In this document: piece after piece, positions 53,308 through 63,238 of the stretch | Layout: every line of letters starts with the position of its first letter | Numbering within the stretch: the first letter of the stretch is position 1 | Assembly: GCF_028368935.1 (NCBI RefSeq) | Contig: NZ_JAQNDK010000005.1 | Coordinates: 1,304,501-1,368,500 of the forward strand | DNA length: 64,000 nt | From: Sorangium aterium | Lineage (GTDB): Bacteria; Myxococcota_A; Polyangia; Polyangiales; Polyangiaceae | Reading direction: 5' to 3' | The notes under the pieces: model-generated | The model's input: the letters and a program-made list of their open reading frames with translations, nothing else | Told to the model about the DNA's origin: nothing | The model's database searches: none | Made by a program: the position numbers and the translations under genes

Positions 53308-54569
53308 CGCTCGCTCCTGCGCTGGCCTTCAGGAGAGCGCGAGCCGCGGATCACGCGCTCCAGCACATCGACATAGTCACGCGCGAGCATGTCGCGCTCG
53401 AACGAGCGTATCACGTAGGCCCGCCCTGCCGGCCCCATGCGCCTTCGCCTCTCGGGATCGGCGGCGAGCTCGACGATCGCCCGGGTCATGGCCGGTACGT
53501 CTTCAGGGGGAGCGAAGACACCGGCGTTCGCCTCCTCGACGATGGACCGCGCTTCGCCGTCGACCGAGATCACGATCGGCCGCTCCATGGCGAGGATCTC
53601 GAAGATCTTGGACGGGATGACCGTCTGGAAGAGCTCGGTCTTGCGCAGCGGGACGAGGCAGATATCGGCGGTCGCATACACCTCGGTCATCGCGTCGCGC
53701 GGGAGCGCGCCGAGGAACGTCACATTGGAGAGCCCGAGCTCCCGGGCGCGCGCCTCCAGGCTGGCCCGCTCCGCCCCCTCGCCGACGAACAGGAAGCGAA
53801 TGTCGTCGCGGGCGCGCAGGCCGTTCGCCACGTCGAGCACGGCGGAGAGGCCGTGCGCCATCCCGTGCGTCCCGACGTAAGCCACGACGAGCCGCTCACC
53901 GAAGCCGAGCTTCTCCCGGAGCGGCGTGTCGCGCGAGGAGGGGGTGAAACGGTCGAGGTCCACGCCGTTCCTGATGACGTCGATCTTGTCGGCGGGGACG
54001 CCTCGCTGGGTGAGCCGCTCCCGGAAGCTCTGCGTGACGACAACGATCCCATCGGCCGCCTCGTAGAGGTGCTCCTCGACGCGCGTGAGCCCGCGCACGA
54101 CCGCGTGCCCGGCCGACAGCGCGCCCACGGCCACGATCGACTCGGGCCAGAGGTCCCGCACCTCGAACACGAACGGCAGCCCGCGGAGCCTGGCGATCCC
54201 ATAGCCGGCCACGGCCGCGAGGAACTGGGGGCTCGTCGCGATGAGGACGTCGGCCTGCGGTAACCCGAGCTGCGCGAGCGAGAGCGCCGACAGGGCGAAG
54301 GACCCGTACGCGAGCGAGCGACGCACCTTGCCCCGGTTGGCGGCGGCGTAAATCCAGGTGCGAAGGACCCGCACTCCGTGGAAGTCCTCTTCCACGCGGA
54401 TCCGACCTCGGTACGCCGCCGGGATCACCCCTGTCGGGTGGTTCGGCATGCCCGTCAGGACCGTGACCTCGTGTCCGGCGCGCCGCCAGGCCCGGGCGAG
54501 CTCGGAGACGCGCGCGGCCGGGGCCCCAGGCTCGGGGGGAAAGTAGGGAGAGACGTAGAGGATGCGCAT
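53304..54569 (-). CDS. WcaI/WbuB-like GT4 glycosyltransferase
   Basis: A 421-residue GT-B enzyme of the WcaI/WbuB subgroup. It starts MRILYVSPYFPPEPGAPA, has VTVLTGMPNHPTG and VFEVRDLWPESIVAVG (residues 138-155), then the donor domain VVAYVGTHGMAHGL and ELFQTVIPSKIFEILAMERP. It transfers a sugar to a lipid-linked acceptor. Coupled to the lyase gene by overlap, so the two are expressed together. Confidence 0.92.
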   Translation of the reverse strand: MRILYVSPYFPPEPGAPAARVSELARAWRRAGHEVTVLTGMPNHPTGVIPAAYRGRIRVEEDFHGVRVLRTWIYAAANRGKVRRSLAYGSFALSALSLAQLGLPQADVLIATSPQFLAAVAGYGIARLRGLPFVFEVRDLWPESIVAVGALSAGHAVVRGLTRVEEHLYEAADGIVVVTQSFRERLTQRGVPADKIDVIRNGVDLDRFTPSSRDTPLREKLGFGERLVVAYVGTHGMAHGLSAVLDVANGLRARDDIRFLFVGEGAERASLEARARELGLSNVTFLGALPRDAMTEVYATADICLVPLRKTELFQTVIPSKIFEILAMERPIVISVDGEARSIVEEANAGVFAPPEDVPAMTRAIVELAADPERRRRMGPAGRAYVIRSFERDMLARDYVDVLERVIRGSRSPEGQRRSER

Positions 54570-54629
54570 GAGGGCTTCGGGGAGGTCCTTGCGTGGAGAG
54601 CGAGCTGCGCTCCTGGTGGAAGAGGGCCG

Positions 54630-55484
54630 TCAGCAGCTCAGGATGAGCGCCTTGATCTCCGTTCCGCCATGGATGCTGTCGATGTGCCCGAAGCCGCTCT
54701 CCGTCCGCGCGAAGAGCGAAGCCTTCTCGGCGTCGCGGTTGTCGATCACAAGGAGAAGCCCGTCAGGCGAAAGGGCGCGCCAGAAATTGCGCGCAGCCAG
54801 GCGGATCCGATCGTCGGAAAAATAGGCGCGGTTCAGGATGTTCGCTGCCTTGACGACCGTCGGCGCGGGGCCGTCCCACGGCTGGAAGATGTCGTGAGGC
54901 TTGAGGCGCACGCGGGCGTCCCGGCGCGCGATCTCGCGGAGCTTCGGCTGGACGAGGGATACTTCTGGATAGGCCGGGTCGAAGGGCGGGATGGCGCCGC
55001 GCGACCCCGGGAGCACCCAGCGCGACCAGCGGCGCGACCCCGCCGCCGCGGGATAGAACAGGAGGCGCGGGGTGGCCGCAAGGACGCAGGCGCCGTCGGC
55101 ATCATAGAAGAACGCCCGCCCGCCGCCGTCGGCGCGCACCCGGAGCGAGAGCGCCCTGTCCGTCACATAGTACGCCTCGAAGGCGTCGCCGAGCGCGGCG
55201 ATCAGATCGAGCGCCGTGCTCCCGTCGGAGGCACCGACATCGAGGACGACGGGGCGCTTCTGCCGGAGCGCTCCCACGAGGAGGGCATCGCTCTGCCGGT
55301 GCCTGCCCGGACGCGTCGTCTTGTAGGTGCCGCCCAGCAAGAGGACGGAGATGCGCTCCGAGAACACCTCGGGCGACGTGATCTCCTCAGGCCGGAGCAG
55401 AGCCCTCGGGTCCGGGAAGCAGACCCTGCGGGGCAGCATCCGCGCCGGCCAGCCTGAACGGTTCAAACGAACGGGAACTCTCAT
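54630..55484 (-). CDS. Class I methyltransferase-like protein
   Basis: A 284-residue protein. The segment VVLDVGASDGSTALDLIAAL near residue 80 is a class I SAM-binding motif I. A beta-hairpin insertion and a late AARNFWRALSPDGLLLVIDNRD complete the fold. I cannot name a subfamily; the insertion between motifs I and IV (about 100-160) is unusual. It lies between the GT4 and polymerase genes, so a glycan or lipid substrate is plausible. ATG start complements 55482-55484. Confidence 0.72.
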   Translation of the reverse strand: MRVPVRLNRSGWPARMLPRRVCFPDPRALLRPEEITSPEVFSERISVLLLGGTYKTTRPGRHRQSDALLVGALRQKRPVVLDVGASDGSTALDLIAALGDAFEAYYVTDRALSLRVRADGGGRAFFYDADGACVLAATPRLLFYPAAAGSRRWSRWVLPGSRGAIPPFDPAYPEVSLVQPKLREIARRDARVRLKPHDIFQPWDGPAPTVVKAANILNRAYFSDDRIRLAARNFWRALSPDGLLLVIDNRDAEKASLFARTESGFGHIDSIHGGTEIKALILSC

Positions 55485-55603
55485 GATGATAGGGACCTGA
55501 CTTCTTCGTTCTTGATGTTCCGGCGCCGCACGCCGCGGGGTTCATCCTTGCGAGCGCGCTGTCCCGCGTTGTCCTCGCGCCGGCCAACTCCGCCTCGGCG
55601 CGG

Positions 55604-57157
55604 CTATCGCCCCAGCGCCGACGAGGGGCCGAGGCGCGGGTCGCGCTGGCGCCGCCCGGAGCTCTTGCGTGTCGGGCCGAGCGCCGCCATCCCGCGCCGC
55701 AGGTGCGCGACCACCGAGGTGAGCACGAGCACCGCGAGCAGCGCGATCCCCAGCGACACCGCGATCTTGAGCAGCGCGGTCAGCTCACCACGAAACTGGT
55801 TGTATGCGAACGAGGCAAGGTTCACCGCCGTAGCACGGACGAGCAGGGGCGAGCCGCGCGCGCTGGCCACGAGGAGCGGAAGCATGAAGAAGAACGCGCT
55901 GAAGACCGCGATCTCGATGGCCGTGCCGGCGAGCCCGAAGTTCAGGTACCCCTCGGTGGCGGCGCCCATCGCGAAGCCGGCGCCGCGGCGCGCGAGGTCG
56001 GGGGCCGTCCACAAGGCGTATTGCTGCGCGAGGCCGAGCGGTCGCTCGCTCCAGAGCGGCTTGGGCACCAGGATGAGGAACGCGTTCACCCAGCTCTCAC
56101 CCGGGTAGCTGATGATGGGCGGCTGCTCGTTCACGATGGTGACGAGGTTGGCGTAAACTCGCTGGAGCTCTCCGATCTCCAGCGGGTTCTCGATCCGATC
56201 GAGGTATGCGCTGGCCGACGATATCTGTGCGTCAATCCCTTTGCCCTGCTGGGCGCGGGCGCCTTCCACGAAGAAGCCGTAGAAGACGATGCTCACCATC
56301 CCGACGGCCAGCCATACGCGTCGAATCTTGATGCCGTAGGCATGTACGGCGAGGGCGATGGAGAGGACGAGCCAGACGAGGGGACCCCGCCGGCCCATGA
56401 CCGTATTGAGCAGGAAGCTCGCGAAGAAGCATAGCCCCGCGAGCGAGATCACCCTCGGCACGGCCAGCCCGGCCTTGCGGAGCGATGCGGCCCGGAGCAG
56501 GAGGTAGACGACGGCCACCCCGATGAAATGCCAGCCGCCTAGGAGCAGCCCTTTGCCATCTGCCTCGAGGTGATTGGAGGCGTAGTTCAACGAGAAGAAC
56601 CGTCCCACGCCGATCGTGACGATCCACGTGGCCACGAGCCCCAGGCCGAGCACGCCGACGATGATCGTGGCCCAGTCCTGGTCCAGCGTCGCCTTTGGCC
56701 TGTGCATCGGGACCATGCGCTGCGTGTCTGGCGTTTCCTGGCGGCGGCTCAGCGCAGTGCACGCGATGGCGCACCCGACCGCGCCGGCGTAGGCCACCCG
56801 CATGGCTGCCGTCTCATGGCTCGACAAGGAGAACTCGCGGGACATCAGGAGGCGCAGGACAGGTGAGTAGGCGACGCTGAGGAAATAGGTGGCTGGTATG
56901 TAGGTCTCTGGATCGAGCGGATGGAAGCGAGGGCCGCCGGCGCGGGCGAGCGACGGGGCGGCCAGCAAGAGCAGGAGGCCGATCGTCCACCCGCGCCCGT
57001 CGCCGAGCGCTCCCTCGAGGATCGGGCCGAGGGCCGCCAGCGTCCCGACGAGGAGCGTCGCGGTGATCCGGCCGAGGGGCGTCTTCGTCCGCCGCGCGGG
57101 CGCCGGGCCTGCGGCGCGCGCAGCGCCGCGCGCGCGGGGGAGTCTCAGCGAGGGCAA
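55604..57157 (-). CDS. Wzy-like polysaccharide polymerase
   Basis: A 517-residue membrane protein with about 12 helices and a large periplasmic loop (about 315-395) that holds RIENPLEIGELQR and PGESWVNAFLILVPKPLW, a layout typical of O-antigen/exopolysaccharide repeat-unit polymerases. Wzy proteins are too variable for motif proof; the position beside a Wzc-like gene and a flippase is the better evidence. The start appears to be TTG at 57157 behind GAGGAG. The C-terminal tail is short and basic. Confidence 0.78.
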   Translation of the reverse strand: MPSLRLPRARGAARAAGPAPARRTKTPLGRITATLLVGTLAALGPILEGALGDGRGWTIGLLLLLAAPSLARAGGPRFHPLDPETYIPATYFLSVAYSPVLRLLMSREFSLSSHETAAMRVAYAGAVGCAIACTALSRRQETPDTQRMVPMHRPKATLDQDWATIIVGVLGLGLVATWIVTIGVGRFFSLNYASNHLEADGKGLLLGGWHFIGVAVVYLLLRAASLRKAGLAVPRVISLAGLCFFASFLLNTVMGRRGPLVWLVLSIALAVHAYGIKIRRVWLAVGMVSIVFYGFFVEGARAQQGKGIDAQISSASAYLDRIENPLEIGELQRVYANLVTIVNEQPPIISYPGESWVNAFLILVPKPLWSERPLGLAQQYALWTAPDLARRGAGFAMGAATEGYLNFGLAGTAIEIAVFSAFFFMLPLLVASARGSPLLVRATAVNLASFAYNQFRGELTALLKIAVSLGIALLAVLVLTSVVAHLRRGMAALGPTRKSSGRRQRDPRLGPSSALGR

Positions 57158-57169
57158 CGGCGGCGCTCC

Positions 57170-59470
57170 TCAGTTCGGCAAGGGGGGTGGGGAGGGAGGT
57201 GGAGGACCGTCCGTCGGGGCCGGGGGCGGCGGCTCGGAGGGCGCGTGGTAATAGCCGTCCTTCCTGTCGCCATAGTAGTGGTAAATCCCGTACTCTTGGC
57301 GCTTCAGGTCGACGGCGTTCAGCACGACGCCCACGGTCTTGCCGCCGACGTCGAGCAGCGCGCGGATCCCATGGCGCGCGAAGTCGTGCCTCGTCGCGGA
57401 GGCGCGCACGACGAGGACCGTGCCGTCGACCAGCGTCGACAGCACGGCGCCGTCGGTGACCGCGACGATGGGAGGGCTGTCGATGATGACCCGGTCGAAG
57501 CGGCTCTGGAGCTTCTGGAGCAGCGCCTGGAAGCGATCGCTGTGCAGGAGCTCCGCCGGGTTCGGCGGGATCGGGCCTGCCGGGATGACGTAGAGGTTCT
57601 CCACCTCGGTCTTGAGCGCGCTCTCGTCGTCCACCACGGAGTCGTCGAGCAGCGCGCTGGTGACGCCGAGCTCCGGGCTCTTGCCGAATATCTGGTGGAT
57701 GCGCGGCTTGCGGAGGTCGCAATCGATGAGGACGACCTTCTGTCCGGCCTGCGCCATGGCGACCGCGATGCAGCAGCACACGGTCGTCTTGCCCTCGCTG
57801 GGGCCGGCGCTGGCGATGAGGAGCGTCTTGTAAGGCCGGTCGGGCGACATGAAGAGCAGGTTGGTCCGGATCGCGCGCGCCGCCTCGGCGATCCCGCTCG
57901 TCGGCTGATCGTGCACGACGAGCTCGCGCCGGCCCAGCTGGGGCGCGGCCTTGCCGCGGTGGCGCGCCCTGCGGCGCTGGGCTTCCTTCTGGTCCCGCTT
58001 GTCGAACTCCGGGAGGAGGCCGAGGAAGGGCAGCCCGAGCTCCCGCTCGACCTCATCCGGCGTCCGCAGCGTGCGATCGAGCATCGCCCGCGCCAGCGCC
58101 GCGCCGATCCCGAGGAGCAGCCCGGCGAGGATGCCTATCCCGATGTTGACGCCGACGCGCGGCCGCAGCGCGGTGAGCGGGAAGTTCGGCCGATCGAGGA
58201 CGTGGATGTTGTTCACCCGAAGCATTCGCTGGAGATCGCTCTCCTTCGTGCGCTCCAGGACGAGCTGGTACAGCTTCTCTGTGTTCTCCTTCGTCCTGCG
58301 GAGTCGATCGTACTCGATCTTGAGGGAGTTCAGCTCGAACGCCTGCTTCTTCGCGTCCTCGATCAGCCCCACGAGGCCCCCCTCCTGACGCTTCACGATG
58401 GCGAGATCGCGGTTGACCGCTCCCTGAACGTTCTTGATCTCGGCGATCAGCGCGCTCCTGTTGGCGGCGACCCGCTCGGTCGCGGCGCGGACGTCGGGGT
58501 GGTTTTCCCCCTTGCCGGAGCCGATGAGCGCGTCGCGCTCACGGACGCACTCCTCCTGGCGCGCGCGCAGCATCTGGAGGACCGGGCTCTGGATGAGCTC
58601 GGAGGCGGGGAGGTCGAGCGGGTTGTTCGGGTCGAGCTTCGACAGCTCGTAGCTCCGGGCCGCGAACTCTTCACGCTTCGTGCGCACGGACGTGAGAGCG
58701 TCGTTGATCTGCTTCATCTCCTCGCGCAGCAGGTTCGTCTTGTCCTCGAAATCGACGTCGAGGATATTCTTGCTGAGCTTGTATTCGTGGAGCGACGTCT
58801 CGCTCGTCTCGAGATCGTTCTTCAGCTTGTCGAGCTGCGCCCGGAGCCAATCGACTGCTGAGTTCGTCGAGGCGACCGCGTCATCGAGGTTCTGCTCGAT
58901 GTAGATGTCCATCAACGTGGAGAGGATGCGCTGAGCCCGCTCGCGATCCGCGTCGTTGTAGCGGATCACCGCGAGGCGGCTGTCCTTCACCGGCTCGACC
59001 GCGAGCCGCTCGCGCAGCAGCTCCGCGGCCTCCTCCGGGGTCACGGACATCGGCTCGGGTGAGGTCGCGTCCTTCGGGAGGTCCTTCAGAAAATAGGCAT
59101 CGTTCTGCAGGTTGAGCTGGGCGACGACCGCCAGCGCCACCCGGATGGACCGGATGACCTTGTACTGGGTCTCATAGTACTCGCGGTTGTTCCAGTACGA
59201 GCCGGCGCCCATGTCGACCACGGTGTCGACCCCGCGGCCGAGCGGACGAGGAGGGTTCGGATCGAACTGCACCGTCGCCGCGGACTGATAGATCTTCTTC
59301 TGCCCGAGCGTATAGAACGTGACGCTGAGGGCGACCAGGAGCAGGGTGGTCAGCGCGATGGCCCAGTGCTTGCTGACCGTTCGCCAGGTGACGACGAGGT
59401 CGAACGTGCGCTCGCCTGAGGTGTCGTCGCGGGGAGCGATCGTGGAAGGGGCTCTGGATTCGTCGGCCAT
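57170..59470 (-). CDS. Wzc-like polysaccharide co-polymerase and BY-kinase
   Basis: A 766-residue protein. An N-terminal Wzz/PCP domain has a transmembrane helix near 38-57, a long periplasmic coiled coil (about 190-420) and a second helix near 440-460. The cytoplasmic BY-kinase domain follows: Walker A ASAGPSEGKTT near 553, Walker A' VVLIDCDLRKPR near 580 and Walker B VIIDSPP near 660. The C-terminal tail has six tyrosines in EYGIYHYYGDRKDGYYH, the usual autophosphorylation cluster, then a Pro-rich end. It controls chain length and export. No Wzb phosphatase or Wza porin is in the window. Confidence 0.95.
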   Translation of the reverse strand: MADESRAPSTIAPRDDTSGERTFDLVVTWRTVSKHWAIALTTLLLVALSVTFYTLGQKKIYQSAATVQFDPNPPRPLGRGVDTVVDMGAGSYWNNREYYETQYKVIRSIRVALAVVAQLNLQNDAYFLKDLPKDATSPEPMSVTPEEAAELLRERLAVEPVKDSRLAVIRYNDADRERAQRILSTLMDIYIEQNLDDAVASTNSAVDWLRAQLDKLKNDLETSETSLHEYKLSKNILDVDFEDKTNLLREEMKQINDALTSVRTKREEFAARSYELSKLDPNNPLDLPASELIQSPVLQMLRARQEECVRERDALIGSGKGENHPDVRAATERVAANRSALIAEIKNVQGAVNRDLAIVKRQEGGLVGLIEDAKKQAFELNSLKIEYDRLRRTKENTEKLYQLVLERTKESDLQRMLRVNNIHVLDRPNFPLTALRPRVGVNIGIGILAGLLLGIGAALARAMLDRTLRTPDEVERELGLPFLGLLPEFDKRDQKEAQRRRARHRGKAAPQLGRRELVVHDQPTSGIAEAARAIRTNLLFMSPDRPYKTLLIASAGPSEGKTTVCCCIAVAMAQAGQKVVLIDCDLRKPRIHQIFGKSPELGVTSALLDDSVVDDESALKTEVENLYVIPAGPIPPNPAELLHSDRFQALLQKLQSRFDRVIIDSPPIVAVTDGAVLSTLVDGTVLVVRASATRHDFARHGIRALLDVGGKTVGVVLNAVDLKRQEYGIYHYYGDRKDGYYHAPSEPPPPAPTDGPPPPSPPPLPN

Positions 59471-59559
59471 AAGTCATGCGCTCGAAGCGCCTTCGTGGAG
59501 GGTAGAGGTCCGCGCGGAGGGCTAAGGTGCCCGCGGCGTCTCCAAAATTCAAGCCGGGG

Positions 59560-59588
59560 CTCACAATAGGGGGACGATGTAGTATAAT
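59560..59588 (+). promoter_or_regulatory. Promoter of the FG-GAP surface protein gene
   Basis: CTCACA (59560-59565), a 17-bp spacer and a perfect TATAAT (59583-59588) lie 150 bp upstream of the start codon. Just downstream GCGCAT (59591-59596) and ATGCGC (59604-59609) form an inverted repeat that could be an operator. A consensus TATAAT is rare in this GC-rich window. Confidence 0.55.
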
Positions 59589-59737
59589 GTGCGCATCGTG
59601 ACAATGCGCGGCCTGGCGCCGGGGGGGGCGTCGGAGGAGGCCAGGTGCGGCACATTCTCGCGCGGTGCGACGCTCGCGCCGATGGAGTACACTCCGGCCG
59701 CGCGTCCGGAAGCGGGAAACGCGCTCGGGCAGTCAGA

Positions 59738-62700
59738 ATGGAACGATCGTCCTTCATGGCGCGCGGCGCGGTCGCGAGCGCCGTTTGCTCTGCGCTCCTC
59801 CTCGAGGGGGCCTCGGCCTTCGCCGACTGGCCATCTGCCCGTCACGACGCGCAGCGCACGGGCGCCACGTCGTCCACGAGCAATATCGTGAAGCCGGCGC
59901 CCTACTGGCGGGCGTACCTCGGCGGTGTCCTCTCGACAGGCCGGGTGCTCGCAGGGGATGTGAACCAGGACGGCGATATCGACCTGCTCTTTGTGTCCGG
60001 CGGCCGCGTCGTCCTCTCCGATCCGCTGGGATTCGTCCGCTGGAGCACCCCATCGCTGGGATTGCAGACGCTGCACTCCTTCGACGATCTCGACGGAGAC
60101 GGGCGGATCGAGATCGTCGCGCTGAGCGGCGCGGGCGCAGCGGTCATCGATGGATCGAGCGGAGCCATCCTGTGGCGCGAGGACGCCTCGGAGCTCGGAA
60201 CGCTCGGGGCCGCGCGCCTCGCGGATTTCAACGGCGACGGTCATCTCGATCTCTTCCTGGACGAGTGCGGCTGTTGCGCGGTGCGCACGGACAGCCCTGG
60301 TGTCATCTACAGCTTCGCTGGGGGGTTCGGCGCTGTCGAGAGGTTGCCGCCTCCTCCGCGGCGCACGCGCTGCAACGCGACGATCGACACCGTGGGCGAC
60401 TGGAACGGAGACGGCGCCGACGATCTCCTCGTGTCCTCGTATGACCAGCTGTTCCTCGTCTCGGGAACAGGGGAGGTCTTCGCGAAGTCGGCCAGCATCG
60501 GCGCCCACCTCGGCGGGGCCGTCTGCGAGGCGGTGACCCTGGGCGACCCGGCCAGCCCCGGTCAGCTCGCGCTCTGCTTCCAGAATCGGGTTCGCAGCAA
60601 CCAGGGCGCACGCGAGGTCACCCTGCTCGCGTACAGGCCGGACGAGAGCCCGTCGCTGGCCGTGGTCTGGCGAAAGACCCTCAGCCCCAAGGACGTCGGC
60701 GACGCCCGCGCCCCGACGCGCCTCGCGTGGGATCTCGACGGCGACGGCGCGCTCGAGGTGGTGGCGAGCGGCAAGGTGGGCGAAACCTGGACGACCTTCG
60801 TGCTCGATGCAGCCACGGGCGCCGAGCTCGCCGCCATTCCCGATGCGATAGCGCAGGGCGCGGTGCCAGGAGATGCCGGCTCCGAGCAATGGCTCGTCAC
60901 GTCGCTCGAAGAGCGCGTGTCGGCGTTCAGGTTCAGCCGCGCCGCCGGCGGCTCGCTGGAGCGGCTCTGGTCGCTGGACGGCGAGCGGGTGCGAACGCGG
61001 CTCGACTGGGCAAGATCCCGCAGGACGAACCTCGGCTTCTCGCTGGTGACTCCGGATCTCACGGGCGACGGACTTGGTGAGCTCGTGCTGGAGTCGACGT
61101 CGGAGCCCGTGGCGCTCACCGCGGTTGACATGCGGGGAGGTGGGGCATCGGTCGCGGGCGTCTACGCCGTCGAGTCCGGCAGCGGCGTCGCGGCGCTCGA
61201 GCTGCCCGTCGCGACGTCTCCCTCGTGGCCGCGGCTGGTGGTCTCCCGGGCCGATGGGTTCCTCACGCTGCTCGACGCGTCGTTCGAGCCCTCGAATCTC
61301 GTGCGGGAGGGGCGCGACGTCCTGCCCGGGATGCGCGTCGGCGGTTTCTATACAGGTCCTGGCGCCTACGTCAATTTTGGCCGCGCCCCGCTCGCCGCGA
61401 GGTTCTCTCCGGAGGACGCCACCGCCAGCGTCGTGGTCGTCGACAGCCGGGGCGATCTCCTCCGGATCGCGTCCGACGGCGCGAGCAATGTGGCGCCGGC
61501 CAAGCCCGCCTGGCGCGTGAAGGACGCGTTCGGCGCGTCCATCGTGCCCGCCGAGGGGAGCTCGCCCGCGACGCTCGCGTGCTTCAGGCGGCTGCACCCG
61601 CTCACCGATCCGGTGAAGTACGCCGTCGCGACGCTCGACGCGAACGGCAGGCAGGCGAGCGAGACGCCGCTCGAGAAGCCCCCCGTGTGGGACGTGCTGC
61701 AGGGGGATCTCGACGGAGACGGCGCGCGCGAGCTCGTGGCGGTCACGGTCGATCCGAGCCTGCACACCGACGTCATCGCGATCGAACGCAGCGGCGGAGA
61801 GCGGTGGAAACACCGTATCGACGCCTCCGCCGGCACCCAGGCTGTCGCGATCGCCGACTGGAACGGCGACGGCGCGGAGGACGTGGCGGTCGCGATCAAC
61901 AAGGCCAAGGTGCTCTCGGGTCGGAACGGGAGCACCCTCGGCGAGAACCCGGAGACGCTGCTCTATTTCATGCCCATCCTCGCCAATGTGTCGGGAGATC
62001 ATCGGCTCGAGATGACGCTGCAGGGGGGGTATGCCCCTGCGCGGGCGCTGCCGAACGACCTGAGCGCCGCGCTGTGGAAGGGCGCGGAGGACATCCGTCC
62101 CTACCCGCACGGCGCGATCGCGAGCTGCGACGGCAAGACCGTCCTCATTGAGGGGTCGTTCATGAACCCGGCGCGACTGACGTTCTCCGTGCTGGAGGCC
62201 GCCGGCGGGGGGCGATCGAGCTTCATCGTCCTTGCGGGCGACGGCGCGTTCGACGCGGAGGCCGCCGCAGCGCGGGTGGGCGCCCCGATGGGCCAGCTCG
62301 GAGACGTGGCGATCTCGCGGAACCTGACCGGGCGCGCGTCCGCCGGTCCGACCGCCCTCGTCGGCTCCACGAACGGCTTTCTCTATGCGGTCGACGCGTG
62401 CTCCGGGCGCCTCGTGTGGTCTTATGCTTTCGGCAGCCCCGTCGGCTCACCGAGCCTCGCAGACACCGACGGTGACGGCCACGACGACATCCTCGTGAGC
62501 GTGGCAGATGGCTACCTCTACGACATGCGCCACGAGATCCTGCCGGCGCCCGAGCTCGTCTGGGATGTCGATCCGAGCAGGGGCGATCAGGGCGAGGACA
62601 TCGACGAGATCGAGACCAGAGACACGCTCCACATGAGATGGTCGAAGGTCGATGGCGCGGCGTCGTATCAGGTGACGGTCGTGGGTGGGCAAGGCGATTA

Positions 62701-63238
62701 CGTGAGCTCGCCTGCGTGGCAGGACGTCGGCGACGTCGCCGAGGCCTCGATCGGCGGGCTGCCGCTCCTCGACGGGGCGAAGTACTACGTCGGCGTGCGC
62801 GCGGTCTCTGCCGCCGGGCTCTCGCCGGACCGGGGGTCGGACGGCGTGATCGTGAGGGTGCCGCAGGGCCAGGGGGGAGGCGGCGGAGCCGGAGGCGCTG
62901 ACGGCGGTGGCGGGGCAGGGGGCGCCGGCGGCGGTGGCGGGGCAGGGGGCGCCGGCGGCGATGGCGGGGCAGGGGGCGCCGGCGGCGCAGGTCCCGGCGG
63001 AGCCGGCACGGCTGGATGGGACGACACGCTGCTCTACGGCCGTGGCTGCGTCTGCACCGAGGTGCCAGGGCAGCGCCCGGCCTCGATGGCGGCCGGCCTC
63101 GGCGGTGCCGCCTTGGCGCTCGTTGCCCTCGTCCGGGCCCGCGGGGCGGCGAGCGCGCCGCCGAGCCGCCGGACGACGCGCCGCCGGACCAAGGCACCTC
63201 GCGGGCGCTGGCCGCACGACGCTCGGCCGGCGCGTTAG
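59738..63238 (+). CDS. Large FG-GAP/VCBS surface protein with MYXO-CTERM-like tail
   Basis: A 1166-residue exported protein. The signal peptide (about residues 1-31) ends near SAFADW. At least nine Ca-binding-type loops of the D-x-(D/N)-x-DG-x-x-(D/E) pattern are spread along it (DVNQDGDIDLL, DLDGDGRIEIV, DFNGDGHLDLF, DWNGDGADDLL, DLDGDGALEVV, DLTGDGLGELV, DLDGDGARELV, DWNGDGAEDVA, DTDGDGHDDIL), giving a beta-propeller-like array. A fibronectin-III-like domain (about 970-1045) and a Gly-rich spacer follow. The end has GCVC, a transmembrane helix and an Arg cluster, as in MYXO-CTERM. ATG 59738 or 59756 is the start. Confidence 0.85.
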   Translation: MERSSFMARGAVASAVCSALLLEGASAFADWPSARHDAQRTGATSSTSNIVKPAPYWRAYLGGVLSTGRVLAGDVNQDGDIDLLFVSGGRVVLSDPLGFVRWSTPSLGLQTLHSFDDLDGDGRIEIVALSGAGAAVIDGSSGAILWREDASELGTLGAARLADFNGDGHLDLFLDECGCCAVRTDSPGVIYSFAGGFGAVERLPPPPRRTRCNATIDTVGDWNGDGADDLLVSSYDQLFLVSGTGEVFAKSASIGAHLGGAVCEAVTLGDPASPGQLALCFQNRVRSNQGAREVTLLAYRPDESPSLAVVWRKTLSPKDVGDARAPTRLAWDLDGDGALEVVASGKVGETWTTFVLDAATGAELAAIPDAIAQGAVPGDAGSEQWLVTSLEERVSAFRFSRAAGGSLERLWSLDGERVRTRLDWARSRRTNLGFSLVTPDLTGDGLGELVLESTSEPVALTAVDMRGGGASVAGVYAVESGSGVAALELPVATSPSWPRLVVSRADGFLTLLDASFEPSNLVREGRDVLPGMRVGGFYTGPGAYVNFGRAPLAARFSPEDATASVVVVDSRGDLLRIASDGASNVAPAKPAWRVKDAFGASIVPAEGSSPATLACFRRLHPLTDPVKYAVATLDANGRQASETPLEKPPVWDVLQGDLDGDGARELVAVTVDPSLHTDVIAIERSGGERWKHRIDASAGTQAVAIADWNGDGAEDVAVAINKAKVLSGRNGSTLGENPETLLYFMPILANVSGDHRLEMTLQGGYAPARALPNDLSAALWKGAEDIRPYPHGAIASCDGKTVLIEGSFMNPARLTFSVLEAAGGGRSSFIVLAGDGAFDAEAAAARVGAPMGQLGDVAISRNLTGRASAGPTALVGSTNGFLYAVDACSGRLVWSYAFGSPVGSPSLADTDGDGHDDILVSVADGYLYDMRHEILPAPELVWDVDPSRGDQGEDIDEIETRDTLHMRWSKVDGAASYQVTVVGGQGDYVSSPAWQDVGDVAEASIGGLPLLDGAKYYVGVRAVSAAGLSPDRGSDGVIVRVPQGQGGGGGAGGADGGGGAGGAGGGGGAGGAGGDGGAGGAGGAGPGGAGTAGWDDTLLYGRGCVCTEVPGQRPASMAAGLGGAALALVALVRARGAASAPPSRRTTRRRTKAPRGRWPHDARPAR

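Noticed and set aside
59561-62110. 849-codon minus-strand frame across the FG-GAP gene
   Set aside because: It mirrors the Asp/Gly codon repeats of the sense gene; no recognisable domain, and the sense protein has signal peptide and motif repeats.
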